Notes: generated from the letters alone by a model not told the origin. A stretch of 64,000 nucleotides of DNA from Candidatus Poribacteria bacterium (GCA_028824685.1 JAPPCZ010000003.1:31139-95138); one strand, 5' to 3'. Shown: positions 9,936 through 19,483, counted from the stretch's first letter. A program made the numbers and translations.

Positions 9936-10373
9936 TGTTCATTAGAAAAGATCATTGAGACTATCTCTGTAAGGTAATTTTGTACCGCTTAGGAACAGAA
10001 TTCAGTGTAGAAATAACGATAAACCCATTTCCCAATTTTGACGTCAAAACATAATAATATTCCACAATATAAGTCAACTCTTGGCAAATTAAGGAAGGAG
10101 TTTATACCACCGTCCTTTTTTATTAATTGTAACGTGAGTTTGATAAATAGTTAGGACTTCCACATTTCCTCTTAAAGTCCCACTGATAAGGGGGATTTAG
10201 GGGTTAAAAACAACAAAATAACGATTTTCTAAGCAAATATGTCCGTTCTCTGTTCAATTTGTGCCTGTCTTTTTAATTATCAAACTCACGTTAATTGTCC
10301 GAACCTTATCTGCTTTTTTCTGTCTAAATAACCAAGTATAGAAGTAAGTATTTCATGGCATTGGAGACAAGAA
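9936..10373. other. Spacer between permease copies 2 and 3, carrying a MITE
   Basis: 438 bp without a gene. It carries the 162-bp element at 10131-10292; no open frame or terminator was recognised in the rest. Confidence 0.7.
10131..10292. mobile_element. MITE with 16-bp perfect terminal inverted repeats
   Basis: Left end AACGTGAGTTTGATAA (10131-10146) and right end TTATCAAACTCACGTT (10277-10292) are exact reverse complements. The element is 162 bp, has no coding capacity, and is flanked on both sides by AATTGT (10125-10130 and 10293-10298), a likely 6-bp target site duplication. No transposase with matching ends is in the window. Confidence 0.85.
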
Positions 10374-11675
10374 ATGCGCATATTTGAGGGATTATCCGTA
10401 GGACTTTCTGCAATTCGTAGCAATAAACTGCGCTCGCTGCTGACGATGCTTGGTATTATTATAGGCGTTGCATCGGTACTTGCGATGATCTCAATCGGTG
10501 ATGGTGCAAAAGAGATTGTGCTGCAGGACGCACAGAAGCTCGGTGGTGTCAACCAATTCACGATGTATCGCAGCAGCTACAAGCGGGTAGGTAGCCGGTG
10601 GATGCCAAATCGTAGCAACGAATACTTCAAGTACGACGACGTATTAGCGATAGAAGCAGAATGTCCATCCGTAAAGGTAGTTGTGCCTCGAATACCAGAA
10701 TGGCGGGGTGTACAGATTCAAACTAATGATGGTTCTGAAACTCGCAGTGGATATAACGGTGTGAATGCCTCGTTTTCAGAAGCGATGGACTGGGGAATTC
10801 AGGAAGGACGTTTTATTTCCGATGAGGATATTGAAAACAAAGCGAAAGTTTGCGTTTTAGGCACTGAGGTTGCACTTAACCTATTCGGTAACAAATCCCC
10901 CATAAACGAGGAAATCAAAATCGGTAGAGGTGGAGGTAGATTTGATAGATATGGCAGAGGAGATCAGGTTCGGATTGCTGAACGTTTTACCGTTGTCGGA
11001 ACAATGGAGGCACGTGGCAGAAGTCTCCGATTCGGATGGAACCTGGACGATATGGTTTTCATCCCCATCACAACGACACAGGAACGTTTTACCGGGAATG
11101 ATCACATTGTAATGTTATCTGTTCACGCCAACACCGTTGACGATGTTCCGAAAGCAATAGAAGAGGTGAAAGAAGTAATGAGGTCACGCCATAAGAATCA
11201 GGATGATTTCTTCAGTCTTAGGGATATGCGAGAAGGTATGGCGCAGTTAGATAAAATTAGTAATGTCATAAAAATTGCGTTGGGTAGCATTGCGGGTTTT
11301 TCTCTGCTTGTCGGTGGTATCGGCATTATGAACATGATGTTAGTTGCTGTTAGCGAACGCACGCGTGAAATCGGCCTTCGTAAGGCACTCGGTGCTAAAC
11401 GTCTTGATATAATGCTACAGTTCCTAATAGAATCCATTGCGATGTGTATTATAGGTGGAGCTTTAGGTGTCGGGTTAGGTTATCTCGCGGGTGAAGGTAT
11501 GGCAATTATCGCTGTGAAGATTGTCAAGATGGTGCCGGATTGGCCAGCAGTTATCTCTATGCAGTGGGTTATTATCTCTGTCTCATTTTCTGCATTGATT
11601 GGTGTCTCTTTTGGGCTTTATCCTGCATTGAAAGCGTCCGCGCTCTCCCCAATAGAAGCGTTGCGGACTGAGTAG
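10374..11675 (+). CDS. MacB/FtsX-type ABC transporter permease, copy 3
   Basis: Third 433-aa paralogue: N-terminal helix, MacB periplasmic core, FtsX domain with GIGIMNMMLVAVSERTREIG and C-terminus SPIEALRTE. It ends 12 nt before the fourth permease, so the two are surely cotranscribed. GGAGA sits just before the ATG. Like its neighbours it has no nucleotide-binding domain and must borrow an ATPase encoded elsewhere. Confidence 0.93.
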   Translation: MRIFEGLSVGLSAIRSNKLRSLLTMLGIIIGVASVLAMISIGDGAKEIVLQDAQKLGGVNQFTMYRSSYKRVGSRWMPNRSNEYFKYDDVLAIEAECPSVKVVVPRIPEWRGVQIQTNDGSETRSGYNGVNASFSEAMDWGIQEGRFISDEDIENKAKVCVLGTEVALNLFGNKSPINEEIKIGRGGGRFDRYGRGDQVRIAERFTVVGTMEARGRSLRFGWNLDDMVFIPITTTQERFTGNDHIVMLSVHANTVDDVPKAIEEVKEVMRSRHKNQDDFFSLRDMREGMAQLDKISNVIKIALGSIAGFSLLVGGIGIMNMMLVAVSERTREIGLRKALGAKRLDIMLQFLIESIAMCIIGGALGVGLGYLAGEGMAIIAVKIVKMVPDWPAVISMQWVIISVSFSALIGVSFGLYPALKASALSPIEALRTE

Positions 11676-11687
11676 GAGGAAATCTAA

Positions 11688-13004
11688 ATGAATCTATTTG
11701 AATGTATCATTTTAGGTATTACCAGTTTGCGTCGTAACCCGCTCCGTACCAGTCTGACAATTTTAGGGATTATCGTTGGTGTTGGTTCTGTGGTCAGTAT
11801 GGTCTCTGTTGGAGATGGATCCAGGTCTATGGTGCTACGGGAAATTGAACGGACCGGCGGAACAAAAATGGTAGAAATCTATAAAGACGATTGGGATAGG
11901 CAATCTGGCACATTAAGTCGTGCAGCGGGGGAAGCTGTCAGAGGCAGGAGTCGTTGGCGTAGAAACCGCGCTGAGCATTTGGAAACAGAGGATGCTTTTG
12001 AAATCTTGAAGAATGCCCGTGGTATCGTTAACGTTGTAGCAGAAGATGATATGCCCGGTTGGAGCGTGAGTTTCAAAGGGCGTAAGAAGGAATCCCGAAT
12101 CGTAGCATCAACAGCAGGATACGACCGTTCATATAACTGGTTCACCTCAAGTGGCAGATTTTTCAATGCGGATGAGGTAGAAGCTGCCAGCAGTGTTGCT
12201 GTGATCGGTTCAAAAATTGCGGAAGAGGTGTTTTTGAACGAAGACCCAGTTGGGAAAGAGATAAAAGCCTCTCGTCCTTCTTATTGGCGAGGTAGAAGTG
12301 GACTCTATGAGGTGCGCCTTAAGGTCATTGGTGTGATGGAAGAGAAGGGTGATGCCATGGACACCACCGGTTGGGATGACAGATTCATCATTCCCATCAC
12401 AACACTCCAAGAACGTTTTAAGGGTCGTAATGATGTTGAACGGATTCGCGTTGAAGCCGTAGATGTAGATACAATTCCGCTTGCAATAGCGGATGCTAAA
12501 CAGATTTTAGGCAGAATACACAATAACACAGGTGAAGAATATAACTATTGGACAGCACAAGAGGAATTGGCTACTGCCGATAAAGTCGGGTTGGTGATGA
12601 AGGCTTTAATGGGCGGTATCGCTGGTATTGCATTGATGGTTGCAGGCATCGGTGTAATGAATATTATGCTCGTATCCGTAACTGACCGCACGCAAGAAAT
12701 TGGACTGCGAAAAGCGCTCGGTGCAACATTCAACGATATCATAACCCAATTCCTGATTGAGGCATCTGTTCTTACTTTATTGGGTGGAGTTCTTGGGTCA
12801 ATCTTAGGGGTATTTATGGGACAAGGTACAGCTGCACTTATATCCAAGTTTGTGTGGGAAGACAGTAATTGGCCCTCGGTTATTTCATTTGAAACAATGT
12901 TTATTGCCTTGCTCGTATCTGTTGCAATTGGTGTTTTCTTTGGACTTTATCCTGCACACAAGGCTGCAAAACTTACACCTGTTGAAGCACTTAGAACTGA
13001 TTAA
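11688..13004 (+). CDS. MacB/FtsX-type ABC transporter permease, divergent copy 4
   Basis: 438 aa, same fold and topology as copies 1-3 but clearly more distant: the first helix reads LRTSLTILGIIVGVGSVVSM and the FtsX loop is GIGVMNIMLVSVTDRTQEIG. C-terminus is TPVEALRTD. A strong AGGAGGA precedes the ATG and the gap from copy 3 is 12 nt. Its divergence suggests an older partner subunit rather than part of the recent triplication; a heteromeric permease of copy 4 with one of copies 1-3 is possible but inferred only. Confidence 0.92.
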   Translation: MNLFECIILGITSLRRNPLRTSLTILGIIVGVGSVVSMVSVGDGSRSMVLREIERTGGTKMVEIYKDDWDRQSGTLSRAAGEAVRGRSRWRRNRAEHLETEDAFEILKNARGIVNVVAEDDMPGWSVSFKGRKKESRIVASTAGYDRSYNWFTSSGRFFNADEVEAASSVAVIGSKIAEEVFLNEDPVGKEIKASRPSYWRGRSGLYEVRLKVIGVMEEKGDAMDTTGWDDRFIIPITTLQERFKGRNDVERIRVEAVDVDTIPLAIADAKQILGRIHNNTGEEYNYWTAQEELATADKVGLVMKALMGGIAGIALMVAGIGVMNIMLVSVTDRTQEIGLRKALGATFNDIITQFLIEASVLTLLGGVLGSILGVFMGQGTAALISKFVWEDSNWPSVISFETMFIALLVSVAIGVFFGLYPAHKAAKLTPVEALRTD

Positions 13005-13119
13005 GTCGTTATAAATGGTAAAACAGATGGGTAGATAGGATTATAGATTTTAGACCGTTTGCATATTAAAAGGTGTCTGTCTGTTATACACCTTCCAAAC
13101 CTTATAGGAGGAATATGTT

Positions 13120-15000
13120 TTGAAAAAGTTAATTATTACTGTTGCTATCATCGTCGTTCTTATTGGGGCGGTAGGATGGGTTGTACTTAGCCGTGGCAAA
13201 AACGGAGTTGATCCGTCACTTGCACCTAAAATTGAGATCGTCAAACTCGGCGATTTCCGAACGACCATCAGAGCAACCGGCAATTTAGAACCACTCATTG
13301 ACGTAGAAGTAAAATCTAACGTTGAAGGGGAAGTAATTAATCTCCTTGTTAAAGATGGTGACCCCGTTGAAGCGGGCGATATTTTAGTAGAACTTGACCC
13401 TAAAATATATCAAGAGGAACAGAAACAGGCAGAGGCAGATGTTAAGGCTGCTGTGGCACAGCAGTATCAGGCGGAATTAAATATTCTACTAAAGAAAGAA
13501 CGTTTAGACAGCGAACTTACTCAGAAACAATCTGCTGTTAGAAGTGCAGAGGCAAATCTTGAAACAACTAAGGCGGAATCGTTAACACGGATAAGCTCTG
13601 CTGAAACCGACATTCAAGCCACAAAGAATTCGTTAGACCAAGATAAGATTTCTTTAGAACAAGCAAATATCTCACATGAACAAGCGAAGTTAACACTTGC
13701 AGAATACGAAACGTCACTAACTTCTTCAAAGGTTTCTTTGGATACTGCCAAATCAGAATTTGAAAGAAATAAATCTCTTTTTGAAGAAGAACTGGTTTCC
13801 AAAAGTACGTTGGAAGACGCAGAATCTCGACATGCCAGTGCAGACTCATCATACAAAAATGCCAATAAACGCGTAGAATCGCAGAAACAGACCATCAAAT
13901 CACAAGAACGCACCGTTCTGGCACGTAAAACAGCAATTAAGACGCGTGAAGCACAGTTGAAGTTACAAGAACTAAACCTTGAACACCTCAAAAAGACACG
14001 TGAGAAAGCAGAAGAAGAGAGCCAAATTCGTTTGGATAATGCCGAAACACAGTTAAAGGAGCTCCAATCAACAATTGAAAATGAGAAACTGTTAACGGAA
14101 CAATCCAAAGTCAGTTCTGATGCCAACCTCCTCCGCCGGCAAAGTAGTCTGAAGAATCAGGAGGAACGGCTTGGTTGGACGGTAATTAAGGCACCCATGT
14201 CCGGTACTGTTACTCAACTTGAGATAGAAGAGGGTGAGATTGTGACATCTGGACGTTCTGCCTTTTCGCAAAGTCCACCGATTATGACAATTGCAGATCT
14301 GTCAAAAATGGTTGTCAAAACCTTTATCAACGAAGTAGATATGGAACGTCTTGAAGAGGAGCAATCCGCAGATATCAAGATTGATGCTTTCCAAACAAAA
14401 AGATTTAAAGGGAAGGTGTATGAGATTTCCCAAAGTGGTCAACAGCAAGATAACATCATCTCGTTTGAGGTGATGATAGAGGTTGATGACACATCGGGTG
14501 ACATCCGCCCCGGTATGAGTGCTGATGTTGACATCATTACCTACGAAGAAAAGAACGTCTTGCTGATTCCTATTGACGCAGTAATAAACAAGAATTCTGC
14601 TACCGTTACAGCTCAAGTGGGCAAAACGTCTCCCTTCAAGGTAGGTAAATCGGTGCAAATGCAGACCATTAGTGAAAAAATATTCAACGGCACTGTGCAA
14701 TCTGTTGGAAATGGAAGCGTTACAATTGACTTAAATCCTGCGCAACGCGGTATTGTTCCTGGTCCCGCAACGGTCTCACTCTTAATCAATGATCAAAAGA
14801 AGGCTGATGGTGTTTCAGCGCAAGTTAATGTTTTAAAAGGGAAATTTGTCATGTTGGACAGTAATGGCAAAGGGGTTGAAACTGCTATTGAAACCGGCAT
14901 GCAAAACGAAACTGTTGTCATCGTCAAGAGTGGAATTACTGAAGGCGATCGCGTAATCCTACAGCGCCGACAAAGACCACAGATGGGTTGGGGAAGATAA
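13120..15000 (+). CDS. MacA/HlyD-type periplasmic adaptor protein with TTG start
   Basis: Adaptor subunit that should bridge the upstream permeases to an outer-membrane duct. Residues 1-25 are an N-terminal membrane anchor. Biotinyl-lipoyl half motifs lie near 55-95 (GNLEPLIDVEVKSNVEG) and 345-365 (TVIKAPMSGTVTQLEIEEGE), enclosing an unusually long coiled-coil hairpin of about 240 residues; beta-barrel and membrane-proximal parts follow. At 626 aa it is far longer than MacA (about 370), mainly through the hairpin and a C-terminal extension. The start is TTG: AGGAGG at 13107-13112 is 7 nt before it, while the ATG at 13115 is out of frame and stops after two codons. Confidence 0.9.
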   Translation: MKKLIITVAIIVVLIGAVGWVVLSRGKNGVDPSLAPKIEIVKLGDFRTTIRATGNLEPLIDVEVKSNVEGEVINLLVKDGDPVEAGDILVELDPKIYQEEQKQAEADVKAAVAQQYQAELNILLKKERLDSELTQKQSAVRSAEANLETTKAESLTRISSAETDIQATKNSLDQDKISLEQANISHEQAKLTLAEYETSLTSSKVSLDTAKSEFERNKSLFEEELVSKSTLEDAESRHASADSSYKNANKRVESQKQTIKSQERTVLARKTAIKTREAQLKLQELNLEHLKKTREKAEEESQIRLDNAETQLKELQSTIENEKLLTEQSKVSSDANLLRRQSSLKNQEERLGWTVIKAPMSGTVTQLEIEEGEIVTSGRSAFSQSPPIMTIADLSKMVVKTFINEVDMERLEEEQSADIKIDAFQTKRFKGKVYEISQSGQQQDNIISFEVMIEVDDTSGDIRPGMSADVDIITYEEKNVLLIPIDAVINKNSATVTAQVGKTSPFKVGKSVQMQTISEKIFNGTVQSVGNGSVTIDLNPAQRGIVPGPATVSLLINDQKKADGVSAQVNVLKGKFVMLDSNGKGVETAIETGMQNETVVIVKSGITEGDRVILQRRQRPQMGWGR

Positions 15001-15041
15001 AATAACGAAACGTGTAGTCTAAAAAGTGTTCTGTTATAACA

Positions 15042-15081
15042 AATCAACACCGAATCCACTTGTGGAATTCGGTGTTGATTT
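15042..15081. terminator. Hairpin between convergent genes, probable bidirectional terminator
   Basis: Left arm AATCAACACCGAATCCAC and right arm GTGGAATTCGGTGTTGATT pair along their whole length apart from one bulged base. It lies 42 nt after the adaptor stop and before the end of the opposite-strand gene at 15120. The T tract is weak. Confidence 0.7.
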
Positions 15082-15119
15082 CTTTAACTGATAACTGAAA
15101 ACCGAGAACAAATAACAAA

Positions 15120-15914
15120 TTATAACATAATCACTTGTCCATCATAGGCGAGGTAGGCGTTATCTGGAAGATCAATGTTCTGCTCCGCACACTGCTCTTT
15201 AAAATGCCGATGGTCAAGACGGTGCATAATATGTGTAAAATAGGTTTCTTTGGGTTGTAAGGCAGCACTGATTTCCAAAGCTTGTCCGACCGATTGATGG
15301 GTTGGGTGTCCCGGATTGAAACTTAAGGCATCAATAACAAGCACCTCAATCCCTTCCAAAAGTGCTTGCGATTTTTCTGGCAATTGTTTTACATCGGGAA
15401 TGTAACCGAAGTTGTCAATCCGATAACCGTATGTGTCAACGTTACCATGTTCTACAGGGATTGGTGTGATGTCAAAACCGTGCAACTGAAACCTTCCGTC
15501 AATAACGTTTGGAAGCAGGTGGCCAACACCGCCGCCTTGGAAAGTTTCTTTGGTAAACATATAGTAAAAGTTGCGTTGCAGAATTTCAATTGTTTGTTCA
15601 GGACCATAGACTGGCATGTCCATCTGCTGTTTGCGGCATGGCATTACGATGTCGTTTGTTCCGCTAATATGGTCGGCATGGCAGTGCGTAAAGATGACCG
15701 CATCTATCCATTCAATCTTATTCCGATTGATTTGATCCATGAAGTTTGGACCGAGGTCAAATTGTAGATTTTTCCCATCCTTTTGGATATGGACAGACGA
15801 ACGCGTACGGTAGTTTTTTGAGCCGACCTGCATAGAATCTTGACAAGTTTCGCACTCACATTTATACTCAGGGACACCTGTTGATGTGCCTGAACCTAAA
15901 ATCGTAATCTTCAT
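15120..15914 (-). CDS. Metallo-beta-lactamase-fold hydrolase, PhnP-like
   Basis: Cytoplasmic metal-dependent phosphodiesterase of the PhnP/RNase Z-like branch. The N-terminus reads ILGSGTSTGVPEYKCECETC, with the Cys-x-Cys-x-x-Cys zinc site typical of PhnP. The metal motif HxHxDH is present as THCHADHISG (about residue 76-82), the later His is in PVEHGNVD and the Asp in VIDAL, with a final metal His in THIMHRLDH. Length 264 aa fits. No phosphonate genes are nearby, so the substrate is open. The start is only 26 bp from that of the divergent GNAT gene. Confidence 0.88.
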   Translation of the reverse strand: MKITILGSGTSTGVPEYKCECETCQDSMQVGSKNYRTRSSVHIQKDGKNLQFDLGPNFMDQINRNKIEWIDAVIFTHCHADHISGTNDIVMPCRKQQMDMPVYGPEQTIEILQRNFYYMFTKETFQGGGVGHLLPNVIDGRFQLHGFDITPIPVEHGNVDTYGYRIDNFGYIPDVKQLPEKSQALLEGIEVLVIDALSFNPGHPTHQSVGQALEISAALQPKETYFTHIMHRLDHRHFKEQCAEQNIDLPDNAYLAYDGQVIML

Positions 15915-15940
15915 TCACAAAGAATCCTTTCATCAAAACA

Positions 15941-16699
15941 ATGGAAAAACTAACACCTGAAGAATGTCTTATTTTAGCAGATATTATCGGTGATACGCCG
16001 ACAACGTTGAATGTTTTAGACTGTCTGAAACAAGGGATGTGTCGTGCTTATGTTTTCGGTAATCTGCCAGACATAACCGCTTCCTTAGTTATTGATACGC
16101 TTTATGATGATGCATTCTGCTTTGCTACAGATGTAGATGCTTTGTGGCATCTGTTAGAATTTCAGACAGATTTGGAATCTCTTAATATAAACGTTGACCC
16201 TATATACGCCGAAACCCTTGGACAACATATATCAGCGAAAACCGACAGCTCTGTTAAGTATTACGTTGAAATCCATCAAGCTCTTTTAGAACCCGCACGT
16301 TCTTATTCCAATGAAATAGTTCGATTATTAACTTTGGCAGATGTAGAACTTTTAGCAAATGCACCTGCAGGAGTTCGGATAAACTCTTATCAAACGCCTC
16401 AAAGGACTATAACTACGGGTCCTGTTGCTGCTGTAATTGTGAACGATAGTATCGTCTCTATTGCCCACACCTATGCATGCTCAGATTTACATGGCGGTAT
16501 AAGTGTATCCACATTGGAGGAATGGCGAGGAAAAGGCTATGCCACCTCAGCTGCATCCCTCGTTGCGCAACAGATCCAGGCTATGGGCAAAGTTCCTGTC
16601 TGGAGTTGCGGGGAAGAAAACATCGCTTCGCTCCGGACTGCACAAAAATTAGGATTTACTGAAGTCTCAAGGCGCATTGACATTGTCGCGACCTCTTGA
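15941..16699 (+). CDS. GNAT family N-acetyltransferase
   Basis: Acetyl-CoA-dependent acetyltransferase of unknown substrate. The C-terminal third (about 150-250) carries the GNAT fold: a beta strand VAAVIVNDSIVSIAHTY, then VSTLEEWRGKGYATSAASLVAQQI, which has the acetyl-CoA-binding R-G-K-G-Y-A loop, then NIASLRTAQKLGFTEVSRR, the common C-terminal N-x-A-S-x-x-x-x-x-K-x-G-F motif. The N-terminal half is not recognisable and may be a divergent second GNAT lobe. It is transcribed away from the PhnP-like gene. Confidence 0.85.
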   Translation: MEKLTPEECLILADIIGDTPTTLNVLDCLKQGMCRAYVFGNLPDITASLVIDTLYDDAFCFATDVDALWHLLEFQTDLESLNINVDPIYAETLGQHISAKTDSSVKYYVEIHQALLEPARSYSNEIVRLLTLADVELLANAPAGVRINSYQTPQRTITTGPVAAVIVNDSIVSIAHTYACSDLHGGISVSTLEEWRGKGYATSAASLVAQQIQAMGKVPVWSCGEENIASLRTAQKLGFTEVSRRIDIVATS

Positions 16700-16733
16700 T
16701 AATAATGTTTAGAGACTTAACTTGAACGCTGCT

Positions 16734-17993
16734 CTACCCAATAGCATCGTCAACTTTATTGATAGCAGCTGCCATTAATCGTGCATGTTCCTCCTGCATG
16801 TTCACGTTAAATCCAAACCTTAGCGCACGACCAAGAATAGAAAGCGTTTCGGGACACATATCACGCGAATACTCAACATTTCCTTTGTATCGCGGGTCAC
16901 CCCACGGGTAACCTGCTTCGTTCGGTGAATGTTTAAACAGAATGGAATCCCAATAGGTGTAAATATGTCTGTCGGGGAAACCTTCGTTGTAGGCAGTACC
17001 AGCCCCTAATCCTTCTGCTCTAAGTGCCTCAGTATACTTTTTGGCAAGTTCTACATCGCGCACAATTATAGCGGCACTAATACCACATTCACCGCTTGGG
17101 TCATCTACATGTTGTCTTATGTAACCTTTTGGGTTGTCGGAAAGTTCAGCAATGAACGCCTTTTTAAGCAGACGTGTATGTCCCAAAATGTCATCCAATT
17201 TTGAAAGCTGCACGCGTGCAATTGCACCTAAAATTTCACCCGGACGATAAGTTTGGCAAGAGAAAGGGTTATTTTGCCATTCAGAATCGCTCATCCACAT
17301 GGGCAACCCCGGTTCTGAAGCAAACGCAGCGCGTTCATACGTGTCATAATCATCAGAAAAGACTAAGCCACCTTCTCCACACGTAATCACTTTGAAGTAG
17401 TTGAGACTCCATGCGCCTGCGTCACCCCAAGTACCAGCGTATTTGCCTTTGTATTGACCACCGACACATTGACAGCAATCTTCCACAACCTTAAGATTAT
17501 GCTTTTTTGCAATCTCTACGATGGCTTCAAGTCGGCACGGTACGCCCTGCATATGAACAGGTATAATTGCTTTGGTGTGCGGTGTTATTTTTCGCTCCAC
17601 ATCTGCGGGGTCCAACCCAAGTGAATCGTCAATTTCTGCAATAATGGGAATTGCACCAACACCGACAATAGCCGCCGCTGTAGCGATAAAGGTGTATCCG
17701 GGTAAAATAACCTCATCACCAGGGCCTATACCCACCCCCGTAAGTGCACAGATAATCGCCGATGTGCCTGAATTCACCATCAAAGCATGTTTGGTACCAA
17801 GTCGTGCCGCAGCTTCTTTCTCAAAAGCTGCTACATTGGAATTTTCAACAAATCTAAAAAGTTTACCACTTCGTAGGACTTCTGTCACAGCATCAATCTC
17901 TCGTTCATCTATGACACTGGGTCCATGCATTCCGCCAGGAATCGGTTCTGCGATGACAGGTGTTCCCCCATCTACTGCTAAACGGTCTGACAT
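16734..17993 (-). CDS. DegT/DnrJ/EryC1/StrS family PLP-dependent aminotransferase
   Basis: Aminotransferase of the sugar-aminotransferase fold type I family; substrate unknown. Motifs seen: LMVNSGTSAIICALTGVGIG (PLP phosphate site), GDEVILPGYTFIATAAAIV, VVEDCCQCVGG (Asp that contacts the pyridine nitrogen), and WSLNYFKVITCGEGG with the Schiff-base Lys. The ATG at 17993 is preferred because GGAGGAG sits 4-6 nt before it; an in-frame ATG at 18005 would place that motif inside the gene. Many relatives occur in sugar-modification clusters, but no such cluster is here. Confidence 0.9.
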   Translation of the reverse strand: MSDRLAVDGGTPVIAEPIPGGMHGPSVIDEREIDAVTEVLRSGKLFRFVENSNVAAFEKEAAARLGTKHALMVNSGTSAIICALTGVGIGPGDEVILPGYTFIATAAAIVGVGAIPIIAEIDDSLGLDPADVERKITPHTKAIIPVHMQGVPCRLEAIVEIAKKHNLKVVEDCCQCVGGQYKGKYAGTWGDAGAWSLNYFKVITCGEGGLVFSDDYDTYERAAFASEPGLPMWMSDSEWQNNPFSCQTYRPGEILGAIARVQLSKLDDILGHTRLLKKAFIAELSDNPKGYIRQHVDDPSGECGISAAIIVRDVELAKKYTEALRAEGLGAGTAYNEGFPDRHIYTYWDSILFKHSPNEAGYPWGDPRYKGNVEYSRDMCPETLSILGRALRFGFNVNMQEEHARLMAAAINKVDDAIG

Positions 17994-18153
17994 CTTCTCC
18001 TCCATAATTCTCCGCCAACATCAAGATTTGTGACACTTTACAGTATAGTGTAATTTTTGTCAAGTTAGAATTTGTAAATGGGTGTGTAAAGTTTTGGTTA
18101 CTGGTTGTTCGTTTTGCTGGACACATCAATATGTATCAAGTTGTTCAGATACG

Positions 18154-18179
18154 GTAGGAGCGATCTCCGAATCGCGACC
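18154..18179 (+). repeat. GTAGG hairpin repeat, type A, single copy
   Basis: Identical to the units at 5591-5648: stem GCGAT/ATCGC around the loop CTCCGA. It sits in the 290-bp space between the divergent genes 16734-17993 and 18297-19112, in which I see nothing else. Confidence 0.85.
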
Positions 18180-18296
18180 TATAATATGTTGACAAAGCAC
18201 TATAAAATGTAACCTTAATTATCGCATGTCGTCTTTATAATGTAGCAAAGGAGTAGATAGTGGGACCGCACCTGCGTATCATCAAAAGGAGATGAC

Positions 18297-19112
18297 ATGA
18301 ACCAAGAAATCATTGAACGCTGGCAGGCAGAATTTGAAGAGGCAGATACAGAGACAGTTCAACAAATGCTTGCCGAAGCACCAGAACTCATAAACGTGAA
18401 AATAAATCGGATATCACCGCTCCATTGTGCGAGCATTAGACTCAAAGATATCAATAAGGTCAAGGCACTTTTAGAGGCAGGCGCGGACGTGAACAACAGT
18501 AGTGACCACGGCACGCATTGGCCAAGCAGTGATTACGAGATTAACCGGTATCTCATGAGTCAGGGAGTTGCCATCAATCAAGCATCCTATCTTGGGTTTC
18601 ATGCCGTCGGTGTCACCAACTTTGATTCTTTTTTGCTCATGGTAGAAAACGGGTTGGATCCGAATTTTGCGTGGCCCTACAACGGCGAAACCTTACTCCA
18701 TGTGCAATCCCGACACGATGACGACACGCATCTTGCACAAGCCTATATCTTGATTAAAGCAGGCGCGGATGTCAATGCGCAAGCGCTCAGTGGACTTGAT
18801 GACGAACCCATCATGGATAACGAGCATTTTATTGAATACGGCAAGGAAACACCGCTCCATTTTGCCGCTCGGTTGGGTAATCTGCGGACGGTTCGGCTAC
18901 TGTTGGACCACGGTGCTGATCCATCGCTGAAAACGGTTAGTCGAATGTGTCATCCGAAACAGTTCACTGAATGGACGGATGAAGTTACCTCACTGGTCTG
19001 GCCGCTACGTGAATTCAAGAGAGTTGTGTTTCAACCCTATGAAGGTGAGACACCTCTCGACATGGCGTTGCGTGAGGGCAACGAAGAAATTGTCAATGCA
19101 CTCAAGCGATAG
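18297..19112 (+). CDS. Ankyrin repeat protein
   Basis: 271 aa with no signal peptide. Ankyrin units are visible at about 38-65 (ISPLHCASIRLKDINKVKALLEAGADVN), 118-150 (ETLLHVQSR...AGADVN), 180-212 (ETPLHFAARLGNLRTVRLLLDHGADP) and the last one beginning ETPLDMALREGNEEIV. These mediate protein contacts; no catalytic domain is present. AAGGAGATGAC lies before the ATG. Poorly formed repeats around residues 70-110 may be degenerate units. Confidence 0.88.
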   Translation: MNQEIIERWQAEFEEADTETVQQMLAEAPELINVKINRISPLHCASIRLKDINKVKALLEAGADVNNSSDHGTHWPSSDYEINRYLMSQGVAINQASYLGFHAVGVTNFDSFLLMVENGLDPNFAWPYNGETLLHVQSRHDDDTHLAQAYILIKAGADVNAQALSGLDDEPIMDNEHFIEYGKETPLHFAARLGNLRTVRLLLDHGADPSLKTVSRMCHPKQFTEWTDEVTSLVWPLREFKRVVFQPYEGETPLDMALREGNEEIVNALKR

Positions 19113-19200
19113 TTGAAAAATTAGTTATTTGTAACCTTTCTTTTAATAAAGGCGTTATTATCAATGTATAAGGAAAATTATAGATATTGAGGACAGAAAA

Positions 19201-19476
19201 ATGCAAACACAATCGGTTGAATTCTACTCAAATATAAACCCACTCGTAGGACTTTCTGCAAAAACTTTACGTCTCTATAGTGCTTTGGAAGTTTTTCGGA
19301 ATGAAACTGATTCCCTTGAAAAACCTGAATGGTTCCGCACACCAAATAGGGATGAACTCCTTGAAAAGGTTGGGTTTTCCAAAATAGAAATTGACAAAGG
19401 TATTACGGAATTAATAGACGCTGAATTACTGCAGATTCAGGATAGAAACAGCGATCAATGGTATTGTTTGAAATAA
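19201..19476 (+). CDS. Small protein with possible winged-helix fold
   Basis: 91 aa, not recognised. The second half (RDELLEKVGFSKIEIDKGITELIDAELLQIQDR) reads like a helix-turn-helix plus wing, as in small DNA-binding wHTH proteins, but no family was assigned. A GAGGA motif stands about 6 nt before the ATG and the gene ends 7 nt before maf, so it is very likely expressed and cotranscribed with it. Confidence 0.6.
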   Translation: MQTQSVEFYSNINPLVGLSAKTLRLYSALEVFRNETDSLEKPEWFRTPNRDELLEKVGFSKIEIDKGITELIDAELLQIQDRNSDQWYCLK

Positions 19477-19483
19477 CAGTGCT

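Noticed and set aside
13614..14126. 170-codon minus-strand frame opposite the adaptor coiled coil
   Set aside because: Ser-rich product of reading the Lys/Glu-rich coiled coil in reverse; no start signal or homology.
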